Below are positions 36,440-44,961 of a DNA stretch of 64,000 nucleotides, piece by piece (within the stretch, counting starts at the first letter, position 1; each line of letters opens with the position of its first letter). The notes under the pieces are model-generated. The model did no database searches. It was not told the origin of the DNA and saw only the letters and a program-made list of their open reading frames with translations. A program made the translations under genes and the position numbers. Source of the stretch: Herbidospora solisilvae (GTDB lineage: Bacteria > Actinomycetota > Actinomycetes > Streptosporangiales > Streptosporangiaceae); contig NZ_WXEW01000001.1 of assembly GCF_009901565.1 (NCBI RefSeq), positions 1 through 64,000 of the forward strand. The letters are read 5' to 3'.

Positions 36440-36830
36440 GAAGCGTTACCCGAAGGGATACGACCCCCTCTGCCCACCGTCCGCGCGGACCTCCCGGCCG
36501 GTCAACAGGCCAGCCTCGGCACCGACTCGGGCCGAGCCGAAGGGAGGCCCGTGGCGGACCACCACGGACCAGTGCTGATCCGCGGGCTCGCCCTGGGCGA
36601 GGCCGGTGAGAAACGAGGCGGGCGAGGAACACGGCATCGACCTCACCACCGGCCGACTGGAAGCGCCACGGCTGCGACTCCGGCGCCACCGCGCCGGATG
36701 GACGGCCCCCTGGCCATGCCGGCGTGCGACAGCCGCGGGTGCCTGGCGGTGAGCATCGGCGCACCGGCTCCAGCGGTCCCGCCCATCTTCACGATGGTCC
36801 TGGCCGGTGAACGGTCCTGGCCGGTGAACG
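36440..36830 (+). pseudogene. Possible decayed coding region
   Basis: Protein-like, G/C3-rich stretches lie in successive forward frames (PTVRADLPAGQQASLGTDSG, then EEHGIDLTTGRLEAPRLRL, then LAMPACDSRGCLAVSIGAPA). They would join only with frameshifts. No family was recognised. Nothing else was seen in 36831-37098. Confidence 0.3.
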
Positions 36831-37098
36831 CGAACGGCCCCGACACCATAAAGGTGGCGAGGCCGCTGCGAGACGTAGCCCCCACGATACGCGATCACCG
36901 GACCGACCAGCACGAGAACACGAGAACGAGATGCCCGCCACGAGATCGACGCGATCGACAAGGTCAGCCAGATCGGCGAGGCGCTCGATCCCGTCCACCG
37001 TCCGGCAGCGCTGAGGCGATCACCGCACGCGACCGGTGGTGGGTCGAAGCGGATCAAGGCCTGGCCGGCCCCCGCGCGGGAGCCGGGCTCAGGCTGGG

Positions 37099-37224
37099 TC
37101 AGCGGTGGGTGATCCACCAGATGGCCAGATGAACCGGGGCGGCGGCCAGAGCCGCGGCCAGGCCGCGGACGGCGGCGATCAGCGCGATACGGGCCAGGCG
37201 GCGGGCGTGCTGCCGGTTAGTCAT
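37099..37224 (-). CDS. Small hydrophobic protein, 41 residues
   Basis: Encodes MTNRQHARRLARIALIAAVR followed by GLAAALAAAPVHLAIWWITH and R. A basic N-terminus precedes a hydrophobic helix of about 25 residues. A good ribosome site (GAGGAGA) lies 6 bp before ATG 37224. Too short for routine gene calls. Diverges from the NLR at 37454; function unknown. Confidence 0.55.
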   Translation of the reverse strand: MTNRQHARRLARIALIAAVRGLAAALAAAPVHLAIWWITHR

Positions 37225-37453
37225 GATGGTCTCCTCACGGTGACCCCCGGGGCCTTGGAACGGCCCGGGGTGTTGGCCGTGATTGAGCCGGTACGGACGG
37301 TTTTCCGGTTGGCGCGTCCTTGTCGCCTGTGAGCGGGCAAGGTGGTGGCCTCGGGAAAGCGCGAGGTGCCGGGTTTTCCGGTGGGCGGGGATCCGGAATC
37401 GGATCCGGAACGATGACGTACAGGTCAGCGGCGATGACGTGCAGGGGTGTGGT

Positions 37454-40240
37454 GTGAGTCAGGCGGAGGATGCCACGGCCGTCTACGCCCGCGCGTTACA
37501 GGCCCTGTATGAGGCCGCGGGCGAGCCGATCGGCGCGGAGATCACGCGTCAGGCCGCCGCGCAGCGGCCGCCGTTGAAGGTGAGCGCCTCCTCCTGGAGC
37601 GACTGGCTCAACGGGCGCAACGTTCCCTCTGATGAACGGCTGGCGCTCTGGCTGGTCACCTACCTGACGGCACGAGCCCGGAACAAGACGCCGGGCTACT
37701 CCCCTCGCCCCAAGGCGTGGTGGGAGAGCACGCGCAAGCGGGCGCTGGCCGAACGCCGCCAGGGGGCCCGCGCCGGCGGCCGCCCGCGCCTGCCGCGTTC
37801 TCCCGCAGCCCTGGATGGGCCGTCCCCGGATGCGCCGCCGCTGGTGCAGGCGGGGCAGATCCCCGCGGCGGCGGACTGTTTCCAGGACCGGGAGATCGCC
37901 GAGCGGTTGCGGCGAGCAGCCGCCGCCGAGGGGACGGTGGTGCTGTGCCAGGTTTTGGCGGGGATGGGCGGGGTCGGTAAGACACAGCTGGCCGCCGCCT
38001 ACGCCCGTGATGCTCGCGAGCGGGGGGTGCGGGTGCTGGTGTGGGCCGGCGCCTCCTCCCGCGCCGAGATCATCGCCGCCTACGCTGAGGCGGCGGTCAA
38101 ACTCGGGGTGGGCGAGCGGGAGGATCCCGAGCGGGCGGCGCGGGAGTTTTTGATCTGGGCCGACACCACCACCATCCCGTGGCTGATCGTTCTGGACGAC
38201 CTGCACGATCCGGCTGACCTGCGCGGGCTGTGGCCGCCGGCTTCGGTGTCGGGGACGGCGGTGGTGACCACCCGCCGCCGCGACGCCGCCTTGGCCGGCC
38301 CCCACCGACATCTGGTCCACGTCGGCATCTACAACCTTGAAGAGGCCCGCGCTTATCTGCGCGCCAAACTCGGCGCCCTGGCCGGTGACCAGACGGGAGA
38401 CCAGGCCGACCAACCGGCAGCGGAGGAGGTCAGGGAGCTGGACGCGCTGGCCGAGGAGCTGGGCCGGCTGCCGCTGGCGCTGGCCCAGGCCGCCGCCTTC
38501 ATGATCGACCAAGAGATCGGCTGCGCCCGCTACCGGCACCTGCTGGCCGGAAAACTCCTGGCCCACACCGTCCCCGAGACCGGCGGGCTGCCCGATGACC
38601 ACCAGAGGATCATCGCAGCTACTTGGGATCTGTCGATCGAGCAGGCCGACCGGGCCCGGCCGGCCGGGCTGGCCCGGCCGCTGCTGAACCTGGTCAGCGT
38701 GCTGGACCCCAACGGCATCCCCGCCACCGTCCTGACCAGCCCACCCGCCCGCCACTATCTGGCCGCCTACCTCTCCGCCCCTCCACTGGACACAACTGAA
38801 ACGGGCCCTGAGGCCGACCTCGATGTCGAGGTGGAGAGGGTGGATCAGGCGTTGCGGGTGCTGCACCGGTTCAGCCTCATCGACCACGACCGCGGCGCCC
38901 TCCACCGTGAAGTGCGTGTCCACCAGCTCATCCAGCGCGCCACCCGCGAGAACATCGCCACCCAACCCGATCTCGGCCCTGAGCTGTTCGCCGAACTCGC
39001 CCACACCGCTGCCGACGCCCTCCTGGCGGCGTGGCCGGACGCCGAACGCGATCAGATCGGCACGGTCCTACGCGCCAACACCACCACATTGGAGACATCC
39101 ACCGGCACCGCCCTATGGGAAGGGGGCGGCGAGAAGACCAGCCACGAAGCACACCCGGTGCTGTCTCGCGCCGCCACAAGCCTGGGCGAAAGCGGGCAGG
39201 TGAGCGCCGCCATCGCCGAATACACCCGCCTGCACGCCACTGCCACTCGCCTTCTCAGACCTGACCATCCCGACACGCTGACCACCCGGCACCACCTGGC
39301 ACGCTGGCTGGGGGAGGCCGGGGACGTGGCCGGCGCGGCCACCGCCTACCAGGAGCTGCACACCGATCGGCTGCGGGTGCTGGGACCCGACCACCCCGAC
39401 ACGCTGACCACCCGGGGCAACCTGGCTCGCTGGCTGGGGCAGGCGGGAGACGTGGCCGGCGCGGCCACCGCCTTTCAGGACCTGCTCACTGACTTCTTGC
39501 GGGTGCTGGGACCCGACCACCCCGACACGCTGACCACCCGGGGCAACCTGGCGTACTGGCTGGGGCAGGCCGGGGACGTGGCCGGCGCGTCCACCGCCTA
39601 CCAGGACCTGCTCACCGACTACCTGCGGGTGCTGGGACCCGACCACCCCGACACGCTGACCACCCGGGGCAACCTGGCGTACTGGCTGGGGGAGGCCGGG
39701 GACGTGGCCGGCGCGGCCACCGCCTTTCAGGACCTGCTCACCGACGTCTTGCGGGTGCTGGGACCCGACCACCCCGACACGCTGACCACCCGGGGCAACC
39801 TGGCTCGCTGGCTGGGGCAGGCGGGAGACGTGGCCGGCGCGGCCACCGCCTTTCAGGACCTGCTCACCGACGTCTTGCGGGTGCTGGGACCCGACCATCC
39901 CCACACGCTGACCACCCGGGGCAACCTGGCGAACTGGCTGGGGCAGGCCGGGGACGTGGCCGGCGCGTCCACCGCCTACCAGGACCTGCTCACCGACTAC
40001 CTGCGGGTGCTGGGACCCGACCACCCCCACACGCTGACCACCCGGCACAACCTGGCGTACTGGCTGGGGCAGGCCGGGGACGTGGCCGGCGCGGCCACCG
40101 CCTTTCAGGACCTGCTCACCGACGTCTTGCGGGTGCTGGGACCCGACCATCCCGACACACTGACCACCCGGCACAACCTGGCCTACTGGGCCCGGCGCCG
40201 CCAGGAGGAGGTCGATGATCTGTCGGGTGAAGGCAGTTAA
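37454..40240 (+). CDS. HTH-fused NB-ARC/TPR STAND NTPase with near-identical repeats
   Basis: 928 residues from GTG 37454; the frame is open to 37283 but upstream residues do not match the family. Residues ~5-75 (VYARALQALYEAAGEPIGAE then SASSWSDWLNGRNVPSDERL) form a helix-turn-helix-like module common in actinomycete NLRs. P-loop GMGGVGKT 170-177, Walker B LIVLDD, sensor AVVTTRR, LPLALAQ and VHQLIQRA. Eight 42-residue TPRs (LGPDHPDTLTTRGNLAYWLG) follow; units differ by only a few bases, the strongest internal conservation in the window. No amyloid-like motif and no small partner is adjacent, so output may be through the HTH end. Confidence 0.9.
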   Translation: MSQAEDATAVYARALQALYEAAGEPIGAEITRQAAAQRPPLKVSASSWSDWLNGRNVPSDERLALWLVTYLTARARNKTPGYSPRPKAWWESTRKRALAERRQGARAGGRPRLPRSPAALDGPSPDAPPLVQAGQIPAAADCFQDREIAERLRRAAAAEGTVVLCQVLAGMGGVGKTQLAAAYARDARERGVRVLVWAGASSRAEIIAAYAEAAVKLGVGEREDPERAAREFLIWADTTTIPWLIVLDDLHDPADLRGLWPPASVSGTAVVTTRRRDAALAGPHRHLVHVGIYNLEEARAYLRAKLGALAGDQTGDQADQPAAEEVRELDALAEELGRLPLALAQAAAFMIDQEIGCARYRHLLAGKLLAHTVPETGGLPDDHQRIIAATWDLSIEQADRARPAGLARPLLNLVSVLDPNGIPATVLTSPPARHYLAAYLSAPPLDTTETGPEADLDVEVERVDQALRVLHRFSLIDHDRGALHREVRVHQLIQRATRENIATQPDLGPELFAELAHTAADALLAAWPDAERDQIGTVLRANTTTLETSTGTALWEGGGEKTSHEAHPVLSRAATSLGESGQVSAAIAEYTRLHATATRLLRPDHPDTLTTRHHLARWLGEAGDVAGAATAYQELHTDRLRVLGPDHPDTLTTRGNLARWLGQAGDVAGAATAFQDLLTDFLRVLGPDHPDTLTTRGNLAYWLGQAGDVAGASTAYQDLLTDYLRVLGPDHPDTLTTRGNLAYWLGEAGDVAGAATAFQDLLTDVLRVLGPDHPDTLTTRGNLARWLGQAGDVAGAATAFQDLLTDVLRVLGPDHPHTLTTRGNLANWLGQAGDVAGASTAYQDLLTDYLRVLGPDHPHTLTTRHNLAYWLGQAGDVAGAATAFQDLLTDVLRVLGPDHPDTLTTRHNLAYWARRRQEEVDDLSGEGS

Positions 40241-40698
40241 GGTGGCTCGCCATTCCGTCATTCGGGCCTGATTCGGGCCATCATAATCAGGTTTCAGCTC
40301 GCATTACAGAGGACGGTTCGGTGACGACGGGCTCACGTGTTCGGGCGGGCCGTCACGGTCTACTCGATCACCTGGGCGGGCTGACCGCTTCGCCCTGGTC
40401 CTGGCCGGGCCTGGCCGGCGAGACATGAACGTTCCCTGACCTACACGAAGCCAGCACCCACCGGCTCAACAACGTGACGATCGGTAGACGTTGGTACGGG
40501 TCGGTTTTCGGGGCCACCGTGCCTGGGCCCAGTTAGAAGGCCACGATGCTGGAGGCGCTGGACGGGTCCGGCGACCCCAGGACCAGCGATCCGGGGCGAA
40601 CGACCGGGGCATGCCGGCCGACCGCGACGCCCAGGACGTGAACCCGTGGACGGACGGGCAACCGGGGTGAAACAACTGACGATCCGGCCAGGCGGGCC
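40241..40698. other. Gap without recognised gene
   Basis: 458 bases between the converging NLR and toxin genes. A toxin immunity gene would be expected here, just downstream of the toxin, but no convincing frame is seen on either strand. Confidence 0.5.
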
Positions 40699-42627
40699 TC
40701 AGGGCTCCAGATGTCGGGTGATGTCCTTGATCTTCACCATCGCCCTCAACCTCGGCTCCAGGCGGCTGCGGATGCGCTTGGCAATGCGGACTTTTCTCGC
40801 GCCCTCGACCCGCCATTCCACCCGCATGTCGTTCGCCTTCGCAATCTCGGCCTGACGGCGCATCTGGTCCGACCAGCTCTCCTCCTTGAGCCGCTGGAAT
40901 TCGTCGCGGCGTCGCTCGATGACGTCCTCTACGGCGCGCCGGGCCCCGCTGATCTCGTCGAGGACGTCGAAGTCACGAGGGCTCCGTGGATCGCGGCCGA
41001 GCGTGCGGTGGCCCTGGTCGGACTTGACCTCCACCATCGTCTGACGGGTCCACGGGTCGCGTGGGCCGAATTCGCCGGTGAAACCGTCGATCTCGGCGGT
41101 GATGCCGGTTCGCCGGTCGGTGACCCGGTAGGACCAGTCGCCGCGATCGGTCGCCAGCCATTCGGCATAGGTTCCCAGCCGGGAGAAGCCCCGTTTCAGG
41201 GCGCGGATCCGGAGATTCGCGAAGCCCGGCTGCGCCTTGGAGAGCAGCCGCCAACGGGACCGCTGGGCGGGATCCAGACGCGGATCCCCCCACGGCGGTT
41301 CCTGGCCGGCGCCCTGACTCTGAGGCCCGGCGGAGGAAGGAGGCGTTTTCGCCGAGGACCCTCCGCCGCCCTTCGTCGCGTTGGCCGCCATCGCGACGAC
41401 GAGCGCGGAACGTCCGAAGGAGGAGGCGGCCACGACAGGCAGGGTCGCCGTGGCGCGGGCTGCGGTGACGGCAGCGGGCGGAGGGCCGAACAGTCCGGGC
41501 CCGGGGGGTGAGCCAACGGTCCAGAGGAATTCGCCGATGCTCGCGACCATCATGGTGAGTTCCAGCGCCTGCTTGATGTCACGCAGTCGTTGCCACTGCG
41601 CGTTCCACTCGGTGAGCTGGGGCATGATCGCGCCGAGCTGGTGGTCGAACTGCCGCCACGCGTTCAGGGCCGTTTCGTGGTCGTGGCGGTCGATCGCGTC
41701 GATGATCGGCCGACTCTCATCTCTGATGGACTCCCACATCTTCCTGTAGTCGTCGCCGAGTGTTCCGTTGTCATGCCAGGAGGCGGCCATCAGAGCGGCG
41801 GGCATGAGTCTGATGGTGGCCACCGTGTGCAGCATGACAGCTTCGTTGGCGGCCACGGCGGCCTCCTCGAGCGCACGGGTCCTGTCGGCACCCGTGGCCC
41901 GCCGTCCCTTCTCGAGAGTCTCGCGTGCCCGCTCGACGGCCTTCCTCTGCACGCGGCCGAAGGCTCCGTACGACTGGAAGACGATCTCGGTGAGGGCGAG
42001 ACGTGCCTCCTTCCGTTCGCCGTAGCTGGCGCCGAGGTCGCTGTTGAGATAGGCCAGCAGGCTCCAGTAGAAATCGAACATCCGGCCCGCGGCGGCCATC
42101 GTCGCGGCCGGGCTCTGATACCAGGGCGTGTGCTCCGGGGTCCGGTCCAGGTCGTAGGCGAGGAAGCCCAGCGTGCCGGTGTCGACGTTGCTCAGGACCT
42201 CCTCGACGGCGGCGCCGAGGTTCGGTTCGTCCGCTGGTTCCGTCTCCTGGACGGCTCTTGCCATGGGGCCGGCGATCCAGTCGTCCAGCGGTCGTTCGAT
42301 CAGCTCACGCGCCGCGTCGCGGACGACAGTCTCGGCGGGGGCCGTCACGACTTGGTCGGCCTGCTCGACGGTGATCGCCTGCGAGGCCTGGTCATGGCCA
42401 GAGTCGTCGGCGGGGGTGGCGAGCCCGGCCCGGACGGCGGTGATCCAGACGGGCTCGAACTCTATCTCGGCGGCGCCCGCCGACGGCGGCCGCCCGGGCT
42501 CGGGCGCCGAGCCCGTGTAACCGGACGCCGTCGTGCCGTGTAGGACGCCGGTGTATCCGTCGGCCGAGCTGTAGCCGACCGAATGGTCGGATTGGACGAC
42601 TCCGGTGTAGCCAGCCATGCCGGTCAC
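40699..42627 (-). CDS. Probable polymorphic toxin with PD-(D/E)xK nuclease-like C-terminus
   Basis: 642 residues starting at GTG 42627, overlapping the previous gene's stop by 4 bp. The N-terminus has three GYTG motifs within 40 residues. A long helical middle region contains an Ala/Gly-rich hydrophobic stretch (AAVTAARATATLPVVAASSF, then ALVVAMAANATKGGGGSS). After a Pro/Gln linker, the C-terminal ~180 residues include IDGFTGEF (Asp514) and MVEVKSDQG (Glu533, Lys535), the D-x(n)-E-x-K spacing of restriction-endonuclease-fold toxins such as Tox-REase-5. A large carrier plus a C-terminal nuclease is the layout of polymorphic toxins. Expected action is DNA cleavage in a target cell; not shown. 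No immunity gene adjoins. Confidence 0.65.
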   Translation of the reverse strand: MTGMAGYTGVVQSDHSVGYSSADGYTGVLHGTTASGYTGSAPEPGRPPSAGAAEIEFEPVWITAVRAGLATPADDSGHDQASQAITVEQADQVVTAPAETVVRDAARELIERPLDDWIAGPMARAVQETEPADEPNLGAAVEEVLSNVDTGTLGFLAYDLDRTPEHTPWYQSPAATMAAAGRMFDFYWSLLAYLNSDLGASYGERKEARLALTEIVFQSYGAFGRVQRKAVERARETLEKGRRATGADRTRALEEAAVAANEAVMLHTVATIRLMPAALMAASWHDNGTLGDDYRKMWESIRDESRPIIDAIDRHDHETALNAWRQFDHQLGAIMPQLTEWNAQWQRLRDIKQALELTMMVASIGEFLWTVGSPPGPGLFGPPPAAVTAARATATLPVVAASSFGRSALVVAMAANATKGGGGSSAKTPPSSAGPQSQGAGQEPPWGDPRLDPAQRSRWRLLSKAQPGFANLRIRALKRGFSRLGTYAEWLATDRGDWSYRVTDRRTGITAEIDGFTGEFGPRDPWTRQTMVEVKSDQGHRTLGRDPRSPRDFDVLDEISGARRAVEDVIERRRDEFQRLKEESWSDQMRRQAEIAKANDMRVEWRVEGARKVRIAKRIRSRLEPRLRAMVKIKDITRHLEP

Positions 42628-44435
42628 CGGTTACCGTTGCCGGCCACCGCCGCAGGCACGATCTCGATGTCGGGTTTGTCGCCGAGAATCTTCTCGAACG
42701 CCTCGACTCGCTCCCCTTCCGGCCGCTGGTGGACGAGGTCGAGTGCGTCGGTCGTGCGGCGGGTGTCGGCGCGGCGCCATTCGATCTCGGCCTCACGGGA
42801 GCGCAGGTCGAGCGACTGCAGCGCGGAAGCGTAGGTGTCTAGGGCGTCGGCCTGGCCGAGCAGCGCCTCGGCGACGATGTTGTCGGTGCGCAGCACGACG
42901 GAGGTCCGCGCGGTCACGACGCCAGGCACTTTGCGAGTCTGGTCGTCCTGACCGACAGGATCGGAGGCGATGCGCCAGCTGTAGCGGGCGTCCAGTGGCG
43001 AATCGGCCAGCTTCAGTCGGCCCTCGTCGTCGAGTTCGGCGGGCGTCCACTTGTAGACGCCGCCGTCTCTGACGCCGTGCTCCAGCATCGTCTGCGGCGT
43101 TCCGGTGTGGTCGATGCACTCAGTCACCATGCCGAGGACGAGCCGGGCGACCTCTTCCCGCCTGTCCGGCGCGACGTACCGGTCGAGCAGTTGCCGCAGT
43201 CGTGCCAGAGGTACGACCTCGGCGGATCCTGGGTTGCCGTTGTAGAACGCGACCTGCACGCTCTTCAAGCTCGTCACAGTCTCGTGGGTCTGGTTGAGCT
43301 CGCGGAACACGAAGTTGAGCACCCGCCGCAGATTGGTGTTGGCTATCTCGCGCACGGTGGTTTGCGAGGAGCCGCTTTCCGACTGCGACTTCGTCTGCGA
43401 TTGGACGGCCTGGTTCCTGCTCGTGTTGACCTGAGCGGCGTGCTCCTGGCTGCTGTCGCGGACGCTGGTCGAGAACTCCTGCCGCGCCTCCTGGTGGTTG
43501 GCCGAGAAGTTCGCCTCGACGGACGCGGACGCGCTCACGAGACCGATGCTCCCCGAGGCCGAGGCCTTGGTGCCCACGGAGACCGCCCAGCCGCCCTGGT
43601 CCTGGAACGCCGATCCCGACTGCGCCATGAGGGAGGAGGTGAAGCGGGTTTGGGCGGCCGTGTCGGAGGAGTCGAAGATCGAGGAGGAGTCCTCCCGGGA
43701 GGTGGAGTCTGATCGCCACGTCTCGACGGTGATGGTGGTGCGCTCGCCGGGGAGCAAGGTGAAGGTCTGAAGCGTCCGACCGAGCCCGTAGTCGCCCAGG
43801 AACATCGACAGCTGCCAGGTCTCGACGAGGGCGATGCGGGGTGTGCCCGCCTTGGTGACGTCGTAGTCGACCGTTCGCGCGCTCAGGCCAATTCCCGGCG
43901 TGGGGACCTGGATGGTGGTCTCGGGTGTGCCGGCGCTAATGGCTTGCGTCTGCCGCGTGGCCAGGCCTTCGAGATAGGTGTCCCGAAGCCGGCGCTGGGC
44001 GTCGACGCCATCGATCTGAATGAGGAGGGGCGCGGTCACCTGCGCTTTCTCCTCGCCTCCGGCGACCCGGGGAACACCCGGCAGGGACACGAGCTCGGGT
44101 CTGCCGAAGACCTCGCTCGCCAGCCGCAACGATGGCCGCGTGGCCGGAGGCAACATGCGTTCGTACAGGTCACGAAGGCGGGCGTTGTCGACGCGGCGGA
44201 CCTTGCCGTCCACCTCTTCCACGACTCCGAGGGAGGACAGAGAGGTTCCCGCCGACCTCCCCGGGCCGAGGAAATGACCCTCGGGAATGTCCAGGGGAAT
44301 GATCCGCTGGAATGAATAGGAACCCGGCAGTGGCACGTCATACCTGATGGACGCGGCCCGGCTGCCTTCGTCTCCGAATTGCGCGATGCTTTTGGCGATA
44401 ATGGGGTCTTCCGATACGGGCATCAGCGGCCTCAT
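42624..44435 (-). CDS. Protein of unknown function, toxin operon
   Basis: About 603 residues from ATG 44435 (MRPLMPVSEDPIIAKSIAQF); an earlier start at 44504 adds residues with weaker codon bias. A beta-rich N-terminal half has YGLGRTLQTFTLLPGERTTI, a pattern I associate with large secreted-apparatus proteins of uncertain role. The middle (about 245-390) is a long Ser/Gln/Glu-rich coiled region (FSTSVRDSSQEHAAQVNTSR). The C-terminus is mixed helical. No signal peptide. The gene overlaps the toxin by 4 bp, so the two are made together; it may carry, chaperone or export the toxin. Confidence 0.6.
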   Translation of the reverse strand: MRPLMPVSEDPIIAKSIAQFGDEGSRAASIRYDVPLPGSYSFQRIIPLDIPEGHFLGPGRSAGTSLSSLGVVEEVDGKVRRVDNARLRDLYERMLPPATRPSLRLASEVFGRPELVSLPGVPRVAGGEEKAQVTAPLLIQIDGVDAQRRLRDTYLEGLATRQTQAISAGTPETTIQVPTPGIGLSARTVDYDVTKAGTPRIALVETWQLSMFLGDYGLGRTLQTFTLLPGERTTITVETWRSDSTSREDSSSIFDSSDTAAQTRFTSSLMAQSGSAFQDQGGWAVSVGTKASASGSIGLVSASASVEANFSANHQEARQEFSTSVRDSSQEHAAQVNTSRNQAVQSQTKSQSESGSSQTTVREIANTNLRRVLNFVFRELNQTHETVTSLKSVQVAFYNGNPGSAEVVPLARLRQLLDRYVAPDRREEVARLVLGMVTECIDHTGTPQTMLEHGVRDGGVYKWTPAELDDEGRLKLADSPLDARYSWRIASDPVGQDDQTRKVPGVVTARTSVVLRTDNIVAEALLGQADALDTYASALQSLDLRSREAEIEWRRADTRRTTDALDLVHQRPEGERVEAFEKILGDKPDIEIVPAAVAGNGNR

Positions 44436-44540
44436 CGTTTCCGCTCGTGGTGGACGCGGCACCGTGCGCTTCCAGATGGTATTTGGCCGTCCCGGCGGCA
44501 TCAATAGTTGAATTTCAGAATTTTGCCGACTGTCAGGTCT

Positions 44541-44837
44541 TCAGTATCGCGACAAATGAATGTCAATCAATTGGCGTGATGCCATTTCTGAGGTTGAATG
44601 CCGCGCCGCATCAGCGCTGGTGTCAGGAGGCCACGCGAGAAGCCCAGCCAGGCGCTGGACAACGTGAGGCGACAGGTCGGTGGTGTAGAGCTGGCCGGTC
44701 TCCGAGCCGGTGATGGCGATCGGAGTCCCCGGACCGGAGGGTGAAGGGGCATCGTCGCCGAGCTCGATCACGAGCAGTCGGGCGAAGGTGTACGGGGCGA
44801 TCATCAGTTCCATCTCCCGGTTTCGATTCGAGCGCAT
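44541..44837 (-). CDS. Small protein of unknown function, toxin operon
   Basis: 98 residues from ATG 44837, which has a GAAGGA ribosome site. Begins MRSNRNREMELMIAPYTFAR and contains LLVIELGDDAP and TPIAITGSETGQLYTTDL, probably a small alpha/beta domain. It is the first gene of the reverse operon with 42624 and 40699. Not recognised; it might be an accessory or immunity factor by position, but nothing in the sequence shows this. Confidence 0.5.
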   Translation of the reverse strand: MRSNRNREMELMIAPYTFARLLVIELGDDAPSPSGPGTPIAITGSETGQLYTTDLSPHVVQRLAGLLAWPPDTSADAARHSTSEMASRQLIDIHLSRY

Positions 44838-44961
44838 CACGTCCTTCACCAGCTCGCCGAGCCGGTGAGGGACGACGGCCCGATGGCGCTTTTGCGGGGT
44901 TGGTGGTTTCTGATCACGATTTGTGTTGCGGTTCTGTCGTTGGGCGCGGGCGGGCGGCAGC

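Noticed and set aside
36446..37117. 223-codon reverse frame
   Set aside because: Translation is Arg/Gly/Pro-rich without features and conflicts with the better small gene at 37099-37224.
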